From contig MNCI01002247.1 of the NCBI GenBank assembly GCA_015680685.1, forward strand, positions 54,918-118,917: 64,000 nt of DNA, given 5' to 3'. The position numbers and the translations under genes were made by a program. Numbering within the stretch: the first letter of the stretch is position 1; every line of letters starts with the position of its first letter. Under the pieces are notes generated by a model, which worked only from the letters and a program-made list of their open reading frames with translations, made no database searches and had not been told where the DNA came from. The DNA comes from Gnetum montanum (lineage: Eukaryota; Streptophyta; Gnetopsida; Gnetales; Gnetaceae). Below are positions 21,879 to 33,081 of the stretch, piece by piece.

Positions 21879-23633
21879 CCATCTTGTNTTATCCATCTTG
21901 TAAGTTTGTCACCCAATAAGTGTTCTTAATGATGGTATGTACTATTTTTCTATTGATTGCTAATGTTTGATTTTTACCTTTAAGTTACGATGTTGATACT
22001 AGGGTATGGTTCTTGTGATATAGCAGGCAATGAGTTCACCTCACCCATACATCCATAAATTTCTATGGTCTCCCTTGGCTTGGAAATGTATAGTCCCTTT
22101 CTAAATAAGAACTATCAATGATTCGGTGACTAGGCATTTCCAAAACCAAGGAAGGACTCAAGGATTGAAAAGGGTGTGACTTCAAGGGAACTTGATGCAT
22201 TTGTGTTGGCCATTCTCTCGGGTGCTTGGATGTTTTCTTCTTGCTTTTTCCTTCCCATTCCAACATTGCTTCATTATAAAGAAGCTGAGCTAATAAAAAT
22301 AACAAATTCTTTGCATGGTGTGGTTCTCACGTATAAACACATAAAACAACAAACAAAAAATAAAATAAAATAGTGAGAATTCAAAGCACACCCCTTAGAT
22401 GAAATAATCATTTGGGCTACAAGCACTCGTTATGGAACTCAAAATAAAAATGTTCCCTCTAACTAAGGCCCTTCCTTGCTTCCTATCTCATCTTTCACTT
22501 TGTCAGAATGTTGGTGACTCTTTTTTGGACATATTCTTATTACTTCAAGAGGATGGGTTGGCCGAATGTATTAATGTGAAGTCACTGGATATGGTTTGTT
22601 GATGCCAGACTTGGAATGGGATCTACTAAGTCACATTAATCATTAACTACACAAGGGGCTGTACACCACCTTGTTCTTCAGACTCCATTCTCTTCTCTTC
22701 TCTCAATCCTTCTCTCCATTGTTTACCTCATTACCGGTTGTATCATTAGTGTATATTTTAGTTGATGCATTGTTTTCTTTTTGGTAAATTCTTGCAGTTA
22801 ATACTTTAACTCTTGTTTCAAATGACATTCGCAGAGCCTAGAGACTCTTTGAATGTGGGTTTGTCAAGGAATTAAGGGCATGAGCCTGCTTTGGGGAGGA
22901 CCCACTAACATTCCTATTTGATACACTAGTTAAATCCTTTCCCTTAACATTTTTGCAACCCACTCTATTTTGTTCATTGCCATCTTGACATCCATTTCAT
23001 CGACATTATAGTTGTCTCTTTTTCTCCATCTTTCTTTTTCTTTTTCTTTCTCCATTCTATCACTACTAGAGGTTCACTCTTAGTCATGGGGGTTAGGACC
23101 CAATTTTTTTCAATTTTCTCCTAACCCCTACACCTTCGGTAGTCACCATTAGTATATCTCCAAATTTACATCAGCCATACCACAACTCAGCCAATGGACC
23201 TTTCACTGAAAAAAGGTATCAATTGCATTATGATTCATTTACCCTTGCTAATAAAATATTGTGTTATGTGTGTAGATGACAATCATACAATAACGGCCTG
23301 GATCTGGAGGGAACACTTGGAATGGATCAGTGTTGAAACAACTATGCAAGGAGCAAGATCGATGGCGTGCTTATGGATAGACAACGAAAGGCACAATCTT
23401 GGTGTTGGCAGCAGCAAACTTCTTCTTTTTTCTCTCTTCTCTCTCAGCTTCCAAATAAGGCCTGATGTCAATTGTATAAGGTGTTCACTCTTGTTGTCGT
23501 GAACACTAGTTTTGTCATGTTCTGTATGATGATTCGTTCACATGTCATCCCATTCACCATTAGTTCCATTTGAGTCAATAATCCCATACTGTCCCAATAT
23601 TTTGTAAGGAACTTGAGGATGAGTTTTTATTCA
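21635..23633 (+). other. T2-A 3' noncoding region
   Basis: No coding frame. It begins with AGTCATGGGGGAGATGG (21,665) and has a second AGTCATGGGGG near 23,083. It is T-rich at 21,720-21,840 and aligns with 42,190-40,450 (T2-B) and 55,045-56,035 (T2-C). No env-like ORF is visible. Confidence 0.8.
21836..21876 (+). repeat. (GT)n microsatellite
   Basis: About 20 perfect GT units in the T2-A 3' region. T2-B has only a few repeats at the same site. A single N at 21,888 lies between two copies of TTATCCATCTTGT just downstream. Confidence 0.95.
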
Positions 23634-23645
23634 GTCATGGGGGTA
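23634..23645 (+). other. Polypurine tract of T2-A
   Basis: AGTCATGGGGGTA sits directly before the LTR start TGATGGG. T2-B has the same sequence at 40,453-40,442 (minus). Confidence 0.8.
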
Positions 23646-24439
23646 TGATGGGACATGATATTTCATGGGCTGTGATATTGCATACGCAATATCGTAGTGC
23701 ACCGTCAAATCTATAAATAAGAGGTGGCTCTCCCTTTTTTTGAAGTTTAGGCCTAGACTGTAGTGAAACTCTAGCAATTTTACCTCTCCAGAGATAGAAT
23801 AATTTCCATGTGTCGACAGTAGGAGCTCCAAAGTGAATGGATCTTTATTTGAGCAAATATTGTACCTGAACACAAGTTTGTGTATGGAAATAAAGACGAA
23901 CTTCTTGGATAAACCTTGCAGTGCATGGACTAAGCTAGATAGGACTTTATTTATTGTTATTTATTGTTAATGTTTAAATGCTTTATTAGTTCATTAAATC
24001 TTTCTCAACCCTTCTCTCCTAGTTAAGTGCATTCAGTACGACTACTTTGAGCACATGCGTTACACTTGGTAATCCTAGCAACGAATAGCGTTTGGTAAGC
24101 CCAAAGGTTGCATTGGTTTAGGGTGTGAATGGTAAGTGGGAATGGATACTGATGCTAGGTTAATTAAGGCTTAGTTAGTTAGTTAAAGTTAGTTAATTAG
24201 TCTCTTCACCCTTCACCTCATTAGCATAGGAGATAAAAACAGAAAAGATATAAAAATCATATACCTCAGACTTAACCATAAAACCATGACAAATACAAGT
24301 AAGTCTGGGAAGACAACGAATGATTAACCTTAAGTGTTCCATGAGGCGTGTAGGCACTTAGTCAATGGAGTTCAACCAGATCGTGTGTGTAATGATCGTA
24401 TTTGTATGGTTGAGTGTAGGGGTACCTCACCACTCATCA
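23646..24439 (+). repeat. 3' LTR of T2-A (794 bp, TG..CA)
   Basis: It runs from TGATGGGACATG to CACTCATCA and aligns with the T2-B and T2-C LTRs. U3 has imperfect GATATC/ATATTGC palindromes (23,665-23,700) and a TATA box at 23,712-23,720 (TATAAATAA). The following bases ATATC cannot be tested as a target duplication because the 5' end is lost. Confidence 0.9.
23712..23720 (+). promoter_or_regulatory. TATA box in T2-A LTR
   Basis: CTATAAATAAGAGG is conserved in the T2 LTRs (48,067 in T2-C; minus strand 46,360 in T2-B). Confidence 0.75.
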
Positions 24440-24648
24440 ATATCACATTCATCTTTTAGCATACTATGAAATACCTCAATGTTGATGATGAATGGAGTTA
24501 AAGCCTAAGTAACCTCCGTCCTCTAGCATAGATTTGACTAGATATAAAGATAGGCATTACATGAAATAAGAATAATAAAAAAAAATAACCAGTCATAAAA
24601 ATAATATATAATAAAGAAAGGTTAAGGCAACACAATTATAGTTTTCAT
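24440..24648. other. AT-rich flank, nothing recognised
   Basis: This stretch between the T2-A LTR and a gene remnant shows no repeat or coding signal I can name. Confidence 0.6.
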
Positions 24649-25322
24649 CTACAAAACATTTTCTAGTATAATTTTGGATACAACCATGTTTAGTAATCTT
24701 AGAATGACTATTCTAACTTGAAAGTATTTTCTCATTGACCAATCTATCAAGATTACATGAGAATACAAACCTAAATTCCAAATACATAACATTTTTCTCA
24801 ATTCTAATAATACTCTCATCATTTGTAGGTATGGTTCAAGCCAAATTTGTAAGACTATTTTTAGCTTTGGAATTTTTCTATTCAAATGAAACTCCTTAGT
24901 ATCTTATGTAGTGCTTATTTCCTAATAAAATTGTTGAATGAAATTGATATTATAGTACCTATTAGTGAAGGCTCCATCAATCTTTAGTATCATGACCAAT
25001 TTTGAAGCCTCTTCCTATGTAGGAAAGTCATGAGGGCTAAATGAATTTAGATCATAACACATTCATGAATCATAAAATTCATCTTAAAAAATGAACTTGT
25101 ATGCATTGTCAATTTCATTTAAGTTTATTAAAACTTTATAGAATTCTTGCAAACATAATCTAGTATTAAATATTTACACACATATGATATACTAAATAAA
25201 ATAATTAGATATCTTGTACCAAGTGTCACCTGTTGCTCTATTCAAATTGCACATAATATACTCATCTTCTTTTAAGAAAACTATTAAGAAGTCCTCATTT
25301 GCAATCCATAGTGTCTTTCCCA
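24649..25322 (-). pseudogene. Unidentified two-exon gene remnant
   Basis: On the minus strand an ATG at 25,322 opens a frame with TLWIANEDF and NRATGDTWYK, continuing to about 25,210. A second stretch from about 25,090 to 24,649 reads with only three stops until LENVL and a final TAG; it includes DGAFTNRYYN, KIPKLKIVLQIW and LIDWSMRKYF. The gap of about 110-130 bases between them is AT-rich and intron-like, ending TTTTTTAAG. The codon pattern is protein-like, but I do not recognise the family. It has no link to retroelement domains I know. Confidence 0.45.
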
Positions 25323-26133
25323 TGATTTATTATTATATTCTCTATATTTTTTATTCACTAAATATACAATAGCTTTTAGTCTTGTAGTATTCTAATAATA
25401 TAACTTTACCTTGGTTAGTGTCCATATAAGCCAATCACTATAATAGTACTTTCTAATGCATATATCTCTTAGGAATTTCCTTGTGTAAGGATACCATGAC
25501 ATAACTTGATAACATTATTTATGTCTTATTGGGCATATAGAATATTATAAAATTATTTTACTTATATGCTTTTTGTGACATCCCATTCTCAGATGTCATG
25601 GTATTCATCACATATACATAACATTCAACATTATCCATAAAGAAAATAACAAAGAAAACATAGAAGGAAAATGAAAATAATGCTTTATTAATATGGAATA
25701 TTTTAGGTCATGCTTTGAGGATTTGTTAGGGTTATCTTCCTTCGAAATCTATTCATTAGAGGCAATGCAACATTACCATCAAAGGTAGACCTATCTTCCT
25801 ATCCCACTTTACCTAGCACTTGTTACTCATATTTACTAGCTCTATAACTCCATGCTGATATGACCTCTAATGCTTGGGGTATAAATACCTTAGGTCAAAC
25901 CCCCAAAAATCATCTTGAGAGACATGCTTGTTATTATAATGTCCTCTCAAGGCTTAATTACAACTTGCCCTTTTGGGTCTTATTATAATAATTACAATAT
26001 TTCTTATGAAGAGATACCATCTTTGTTATGTAGTAACACCATTTGGAAATGGGTATATGATGTCATTCATCCTCAAACAAGTCCACATTAGTGACCTTTC
26101 TCTAGCTCATATGCTCCTTTCTGTTGTTACATT
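25323..26133. other. AT-rich flank with an isolated TATA-like site
   Basis: No gene seen. TATAAATA at 25,880-25,887 in a GC-richer patch and TGACATCCCATTCTCAGATGTCA near 25,577 (an imperfect inverted repeat) hint at another old element. I cannot assign it. Confidence 0.4.
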
Positions 26134-26229
26134 TAGGCCATTGAATGGAAAAAGCTTGCATGATAAAATTGGTTAAGAGTTTTTTTTATCTTGGTGCTCT
26201 ATTGGTATTTGTAGTTATCTATGAATAAT

Positions 26230-26500
26230 TTTGAGAAGTAGTTGTGAGCATAAGGATGAGGTTATGGAAGAAGGAAAATCACTGTACTCTTACCAAAGAT
26301 TATAAGCAAGACTTGAGAAAATCAATCACAAAAGAAATTTTAAATATTACAATATTGAAGACAAGGCCACAAAAGTCTAAAAGAATTTTATATGGAACAC
26401 CTTACAACAAGCTTAAGTTCATTGGAATAAATTGGAGCAAGTATCTAGTTTTTAGATTTTAATCCATGAATTGAAGGAAGCCATATTTAAAAAACAAATC
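26230..26500 (+). pseudogene. Coding-like segment inside T3-A 5' LTR
   Basis: One frame reads through CEHKDEVMEEGKSLYSYQRL and continues with NFKYYNIEDKATKV, broken only by TAA/TAG where the 3' LTR copy (35,500-35,770) keeps it longer open. It is absent from the visible T3-B LTR. It may be a captured exon or part of an accessory gene. No family recognised. Confidence 0.35.
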
Positions 26501-27520
26501 AAATGCAACAACTAGTGTAATAGTAGCATAGCTAAATTTGTGAGAATTGGCCACTGAAAGCTATATGTTAAAACAATTTTTATCAGTAAGGGTACTGGTA
26601 AGGGAAATTTGTCAAACACTTTTCATGCACCCTACATTTGAAATATATCAATCAACATGCCCATATTCAAAATACAAAAAAATAAAAAAATAAAGAATAG
26701 GCATTGAATTCATAGCAATGAATAAAAGTTATAAAAGCACAAGCCCAGTATCAAGAATATGTCAAGATTCTACTGCTAACCATGCTTGGATTGTTACTAA
26801 CACAGTAACTATGATAGACAGCACTGAAAGAACAATGAATATTTGCAAAAGAAAATGCAAGAATTAGGTGGAAAAATAGAGCACACGATGGTAGGGCATT
26901 GCTCTGCAGAGATCTCTGGTTGCAGGGGACATGATAGGCATTGATTGCAGTAGTAGTTCTGAACGAGGATTTCTTGTGGCCTGGTGAAACATGTAGGGTA
27001 AAGTCTATTCATGACAATAGATATTTTGGATGTAAAGGTTTAGGAAAAATATTTATTTTGGGAATATGATGCACTGCTTTAACATGGTTAAAACCATATA
27101 ATATTTTACCTTGCTTGCATGGTTAACACATTGATCATGTATTGATTACATTTTTATATACTATTTGAAACATTTGTGTGAGGGGTTATTGATGGATAGG
27201 ACACTTGTCAACTATGATAAATATTTCCTAAAATTTGTGATGATCTTTATGATATGGATTCAAAGAACACATTTGGCCACCATACCTAATCACCATATAC
27301 TTGGCTTTATTTTCTATAAGGGTTTAGACTTCCTATGCAAGTTGCAACTACATATAAAAATATATATGTAATTTGAGAAAATACATGCCAATGTTAGCAT
27401 GATTGTCTCCTAATTTGTTGGGAAAGTAATGTCTTCCTAACTTTTTGAGCAAGTTGTAACTTCCTACCTTGGTGAAAAAGTTATCCAAGATATTTTGTAA
27501 ACCAACTACCTATGGAGCAC

Positions 27521-27530
27521 TATAAAAAGG
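27521..27530 (+). promoter_or_regulatory. TATA box of T3-A 5' LTR
   Basis: CACTATAAAAAGGCTTGAAAAGG is conserved in all three T3 LTR copies. Confidence 0.75.
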
Positions 27531-28699
27531 CTTGAAAAGGTAGCTAGAACGGGCTTTTGGGGGGAGGCAAAGAAATAAAAAAGCAAATAAAGAAGACATT
27601 TTAAAGATTACTTGTTAGATGGCTTGCTAAAGACACCATTTTAGCTACTTTTTTTTAAATCCTGTGAGTTATATTCTCACCCATTTTGTTTAAATTTCTT
27701 AGCTAGTGGTTTAGATAGTATTATGCTTGGCATTTGAAATTGGGATTTTTAGATTGCTACTATAGTTCTTGTTGCATGATAGTAGTTTCATTTTGAAATC
27801 TACCATAGAAGAGCTTATGTTTAAAAGCCTTAAGAGCAATTTATTAGTGAAATTTATTATTATGAAACATTTAAGAATCATGATTAGGATTGCTGTAAGA
27901 GAGCCTCTACAATAAACATGTTGTTGAGCAATTAATAGTCAAGAGGGTTTAGAAAATATTTGGTAATTTAATGAGATTGAAATAGCTTCTTTATTTATAA
28001 AGTGAGTCTTTTAGTATTTCAATCAGAAATTGTCAAATCTTTTGAAGGTTCTATTGAATGTAATTTTTGACAACTATTATCTATCCAAATAGAGTCTTGT
28101 TCGTAATAGTTTACATAGCAATTTTTGGTAGCATAGTAGGATTTGTCTTAAATAAATTACTTGTTTAAGCCTAGAAAGTTTGAACAATTCATAGATATTG
28201 AATTTGGGATAGCTTTATTGTCAAGTGTTACCTTGTCTAAATATTTGAGATTGTACACAAATTTTCTTTCTTTTCTTTCTTTTTCTAAGTCCATTGAATC
28301 TCACTCTTTTTAGTTTTCTTGTGGAATTTTTCTCTCTCTCTGGGGAAAATTAGGAGTAGATTGATAGAATTGTGCTCAAATTTTCTTGCAAAATTTTATT
28401 TGTTACAAGTAGGTATTATAAGGACCGCATAGACTAGGTGGTTAGAAAAAATAGGAATTTTCACCAATTCATAGTATTTAACAAAGTTTGGTGAATCTAT
28501 TTATGATAGCCATTTATAGTTTTTTATATTTAGCCCAACCATTTCAACATTCACAACAGCAAACACATACTCACATTTAACCACTGAGTCTATTTGGAGG
28601 TATCGGGGCCTTGGTGTTGCCAAAGACCAATAAGCATCTAAACCTTGTTCGGGAACACTTGTTGATGGTAGCATCCCAAAAAATTGCCAATAGTTCTTT

Positions 28700-28714
28700 T
28701 GGTGCTAGGAGGGC
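28700..28714 (+). other. Primer binding site of T3-A (tRNA-Asn, decayed)
   Basis: TGGTGCTAGGAGGGC lies ten bases after the LTR end. T3-B has the fuller TGGCTCTAGAAGGAGGGC at the same place. It is complementary to the 3' end of plant tRNA-Asn (TGGCGCTAGAAGGAGGGC). Confidence 0.75.
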
Positions 28715-28814
28715 TGAAAATTTATCCTCTAAGTTCATAAGTCTAATAATTCTAGCACATCAATATTTCTTCACTACTAGAAAGGCTTAAGAAATTCAAC
28801 ACTATTTTTTGTTC

Positions 28815-30056
28815 ATGACTAACAAGATTGATAGTTTGGAAGGTTTCAAAGATTCAATAGAAGTTCTTGATTATAAGACTGATTCTTCATCAGGAGAGGA
28901 ACAAAAGAAAGTTTTTGAATTTGGAACAAGTAGTGGAGTGAAAACTAGAAGATCACTGATTATATTTGGTTTATTGGTCTATAAAAGAAGATCTAGAAAA
29001 TTTAAGAGTTCAACTATCTAAAGGAATAATATGGCAAATTCTTAGCAAAGAATCACACCATTAGGATTTCAAAATTACAATGATATTTCTAAGGTAGTTT
29101 ACAAATATTTTCCTGAGCCTTTCATTCCTAGAAAAGATTACTTAGTTGAAAAATACATTCAGATGTTTGAGTTAGCTTTAGCTCATGCAAATATTCAACA
29201 TCAAGATCAAGCTTGTAGGTTGTTTGTATCAAATTTAAAGGATATGGCTCAAATTTGGTATTCAAACTTACTGAGTAACAATATTACAAGTTGGGATGAC
29301 ATGAAGAATATTTTCTTAGCCCAGTTTGGTAATCAATTAGATCAACAAAAACTGTATTATGAGCTAATACAAGCTATGCAAGGAGTTAAAGAGTCAATTA
29401 GAAATTTCAATATTAAATTTCAACGAATTTGTGGACTCTTTCAAAGACAATATAGACCATCAAATGAGATGCTTAGAGAAACTTATCTAAAAGCTATCAA
29501 CCCCAACATTTCAATTTGGTTAAGAAGAACTCTAAACTTAACTACACTAAATGACTACTTCAGTGAAGCTATACAATTAGAAAAATAGTTGAACTTGAAT
29601 CATGAAGAAAATATTAAAACTCAAAAAAGAGAAGAGAAAGTTGGGATTCCAATGCAAGATTTTTCTCAATTTAAAGCTTTTCCATGTCCATCTCATGTTA
29701 AGATAGAGCAAGAACTTGAAGGAAGAGAATTTGAAAAAGGAACAATGAATGACAAATATGTCCAACAAAGCAGTGAAGCTCGAAAAAGCTTTGGCTAAAG
29801 TTAAGGTTAAGGAAGAAAGAAAACATAGAAAACATAAACATCAAGATACTAAGTTAGTAGAAGATGATGATGATAGTGACTTTGTTATGTCTAACTTCCT
29901 TGATATTGAATCTAATAATGAGTTATCTAGTGTTCATTATGCAAGTAAATCTTCTAGTAGTGGACCTAGTGATACTTGTTCTCTATCAAGTTCCAAAGAA
30001 GATATGTTTTTAGTTGAAGAATGTAATAACAATGAGGAAGATGGATATAGTATTTG
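28815..30056 (+). pseudogene. T3-A gag pseudogene
   Basis: Starts ATGACTAACAAG, as in T3-B (59,469). A basic, Ser-rich N-terminus with RRSRK is followed by a retrotransposon gag domain (29,160-29,586; HQDQACRLFV, WYSNL, SWDDMK, QFG). TAG at 29,586-29,588 falls right after the domain and is present in T3-B too. A Lys-rich and then Ser/Glu-rich tail follows. No zinc knuckle is visible. Several stops (29,019, 29,586, 30,055) disable it. Confidence 0.82.
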
Positions 30057-30381
30057 ATCAAAAGAAATACTAACTACTTATAGACCTCCAAACATTATTA
30101 CTGATCCATCTACTAAGAGAAAGGCATTTGAGCCAAATAGAAGAGATAAAAATAAAGGTAAAAATAATCAAGTAGGATGAAGCACTCCAAATTAGTCTTT
30201 TAATAAATGGATAAAGAAACCAAGCTTTATTGGTGATGGAGAATATGATTTGATTGAAGACCTTAAACATGTCAAGGCCAATATTAGTTTTTATCAATTA
30301 CTTTAAATAGAAGATCAATAAAGAAAGGCTCTAGAGTTTATTAAAGGCAAAACGAGAGTTAGATAATTAGAGTTAAGTTAT

Positions 30382-30830
30382 GTGTCTAATAATGATGAGA
30401 AATTAAAGGCCTCTTATGATTGTATTCTTGATAAGGAAGCACCTCCTTTTCTTTTGAAAATGAAGTTAAAGGATAAATACTTGCATAATTGTTTGGTTGA
30501 TTCTGGAGCCACATCTACAATAATGTCATTACATATATGTAAGAGACTTGGTTTAATTGTTGAAAAATGAAATAAAAATATTGTTCAAGTGGATAAGAGT
30601 ATACTGAAGATTGTGGGTCAATTACGAAAAGTTCTATTGGAAATTGCTTCTAAACCTTGTATCAAAAGTAGAATGACTATTCAAGTGGCAGATATACCAA
30701 ATTCATATAGTCTCTTATTAAGTAGAAGTTGGAGAAAAAATTTCTCTAGTTACATATCAACAAATTATTCACATATGTGGCTATCTTGGAAAGGATAGCC
30801 CAATAAAATATGTGTATAGTGAACCTTTGA
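30382..30830 (+). pseudogene. T3-A protease pseudogene
   Basis: CLVDSGATSTIM (near 30,490-30,525) carries the D-S-G catalytic motif, and SLLLSRSW near 30,710-30,735 takes the place of the usual hydrophobic-hydrophobic-G segment. A TGA at 30,568 and a frameshift near 30,797 break it. T3-B is intact here (61,110-61,480). Confidence 0.85.
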
Positions 30831-30957
30831 TGATCAATAGTATTACTTCAAATGGAAAAAGTAAAAGTGTTGAAACAAGAGCATATGAACCTAGAATTTG
30901 TGCACTTCAAGAAACATAAAATTTTGAGAAAGAGGGATCCAAGGATGAGGATAAATG

Positions 30958-31312
30958 AGAGTTATACTTTGATGGTTCATGTAATTCAAAAGGTGCAGGG
31001 GCTAGAATAGTTCTATTAAAGAATGATTCACTAGAAATTATAAAAGCAATTCACCTATCTTTTTCATGTACTAATAACAAATTTGAATATCAAGCTTTAT
31101 GTATTGGTATTAGAGTAGCTCTAGATAAAGGGATTAAAGTAATCACTATAAAGGGAGACTCAAGATTAGTTTGTGAACAAGTTAAAGGTACCTGTATAGT
31201 AAAAAGCTCATTCTTAAGACCTTATAAGCAACTTATCTGTAAGATGTTATATCAATTTCAACACTCCTAGATAGAGCATATAAGTAGAGCAAAGAATCTT
31301 ATAGAAGATGAC
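30958..31312 (+). pseudogene. T3-A archaeal-type RNase H upstream of RT
   Basis: It starts LYFDGS with Asp at 30,971-30,973, then FEYQAL (Glu near 31,085), KGDSRL (Asp at 31,157-31,159) and NLIEDDLEKAAS (Asp at 31,310-31,312), all in one frame. This is a complete D-E-D-D RNase H of the kind found in Tat elements. It lies between protease and RT, unlike T1 where it lies after RT. An in-frame TGA just before it (about 30,956) is shared with T3-B. Confidence 0.85.
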
Positions 31313-31534
31313 TTGGAAAAAGCAGCTTCAACATTAGACATGCAAACAATAGAGGGTTACGAGCATGTAATAATTGAAGAACATCAGTCATTAGTACCAA
31401 ATAATACAAAACATTTCCAAGTATTTGAAGATGATGATCAAGTACTTAGATTTATGAAAAACAAACAAGAATTTGAGGGTCAAGTCATACCTGAAACATC
31501 ATAAAAATCCAAGGCTAATTTCATTCCAAAAAGG

Positions 31535-32404
31535 ATGATTGATTTTGAACATGAGTTCAAGGAAAATTTGCTTACTAGAAGAGATATACAAAAACCAGAT
31601 GATCAAGCTTTCGAAATAGTGAATTTTGGATCAAATGAGATGCAAAAGATTTTAAATGTTACAAAGGAAAAGGATTTGAGTTTCAAGCAAAACTTGCTAT
31701 CATGTCTAAGAAATAATTTGGAAAATTTTGCTTGGTCTTATGCTGATCTTAAAGCTTTTAGAATGGATGTGATGACACATAAGATTCCTTTAATAGAAGG
31801 TTGTAAAATTGTTAAGAAAAAATAAAGGAAATCAATCCATCATTTGAACTAGCTATGGAAGTCGAGATCAAGAAGTTATTACGAGTACGAATCATATATC
31901 TAGTACGATATTTGACATGGATTGCTAATCTTGTTCCAATGAGAAAGAAAAATGGTGATATAAGGTTTTGTGTAGACCTCAAAAATTTGAATGATGCCTC
32001 AAAAAAGGATAAGTATCTACTTCCAAGAGTTGACAAGATGTTGATTAAAGTATTCAGTTGTCAAGTATATTCTTTCTTAGACGGCTTCTCAAGTTATAAT
32101 CAAATCATGGTAGATAAGAATGAAAGATATAAAATAGAATTTATCACCAAACAGGGAACTTTCACTTATCAAAGAATTCCATTTGGATTGTCAAATGTTG
32201 GAGCTACTTTCCAAAGAGAAATGGATGATGTTGCTATATTCTCAAGAAGAAAGAAGGATCATATTAATCATCTCCAACAAGTTTTTGATAGATGTCACAG
32301 GTTTGGTATTTCATTAAATCGTAAGAAATGTATCTTTGGGGTTAAATCTAAAAGCTTACTAGGGCATGTGATATGTCATGAAAGAATTGCTATAGATAAT
32401 TCTT
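31535..32404 (+). pseudogene. T3-A RT pseudogene with 48-bp deletion of active site
   Basis: A linker (31,535-31,825) with FAWSYADLKAFR leads into RT (31,855-32,404): LVPMRKKNGDIR, SFLDGFSSYNQ and IPFGLSNVGATFQ are clear. Relative to T3-B, 48 bases after ATGGAT (near 32,222) are missing, removing the segment that ends YLDD. The deletion keeps frame and is flanked by GGAT in the full copy. A TGA at 32,404 is shared with T3-B. Confidence 0.87.
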
Positions 32405-32412
32405 GAATCCAA

Positions 32413-33081
32413 GTGGTACAAAATATTGAGCATCCCACAAGTAAGAAATCTCTTAAATCTTTCTTTGAAAAGATAAACTTTGTGAAAAAGTTTATCCTTG
32501 GGTTTATTGAAATTACCAAGCCCTTGATGCATATGCTAAAGAAATATGTCCAAGTAGAGAAAATGCTAGAATCAGAGAGAGCTTTAGCAAAAATTAAAAA
32601 TTCCATACAAGAGGCTCCATATTTGGTGAAGCCTAAACTAAAAGAATATTTTTGGTTATATTATTTTTCTTCAAAAGATTTCATCATTGTTGTTTTAACA
32701 CAAAAAGATGATGAAGGTCAAGATGAACTGATCAGATTTTCTAGGTATCAGTTGAAATGTTCAGAATTAAATTATTCAAACTTAGAAAAACAAGCATTTG
32801 TAGTCATCAAAGCACTTAAGCATTTTAAATATTATTTGGAAAGTTTTTTAGTCCATATTATGCTAATTGAACCTACAGTCAAGCAATTCTTAGCTCAAAA
32901 TGAGATTGGATTGAAGAAAGGAAAATGGCTTATAAAGCTTCAAAGTATTAGATTTTCATTGGAAATATGTAAAATAGTTAAGGGAATGGGATTAGACAAG
33001 TTAATGGCTAGAGAAAATGAAGTATGTACTCTTGGTATTCATGAAGAGAATTGGTATGATGGAATTCTTAATTTTCTTTAA
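32413..33081 (+). pseudogene. T3-A RT-linked RNase H, degenerate
   Basis: The thumb/connection part (SLKSFFEKINFVKKFI) precedes an RNase H fold with LTQKDDEGQDE and LNYSNLEKQAF. The place of the usual T-D-H motif reads LIEP, and T3-B also has LIEP, so this Asp was lost before the two copies separated. That fits takeover by the upstream aRH. Confidence 0.8.

Larger units (their letters stand above)
18275..24439 (+). mobile_element. T2-A: gag-protease-only Athila-like element, 5' LTR lost
   Basis: Homology to T2-B and T2-C starts near 18,275 (ACCCTTAGGRTTAAT), inside the leader and after the primer site, so the 5' LTR and primer site are missing. Gag and protease are followed directly by the 3' noncoding region, a purine tract and a 794-bp LTR. 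RT, RNase H and integrase are absent, with the same junction as T2-B. Confidence 0.88.
26134..28689 (+). repeat. 5' LTR of T3-A
   Basis: It is a direct repeat of 35,406-38,199. TATAAAAAGG at 27,521-27,530 is the likely promoter, also found at 37,014 and 58,156. It ends GCCA ten bases before the primer site. A coding-like segment lies at 26,230-26,500. Confidence 0.85.

Noticed and set aside
21650-23640. Env-like gene in the Athila-like 3' region
   Set aside because: Some Athila elements have one, but no frame in T2-A, T2-B or T2-C is long or protein-like there.
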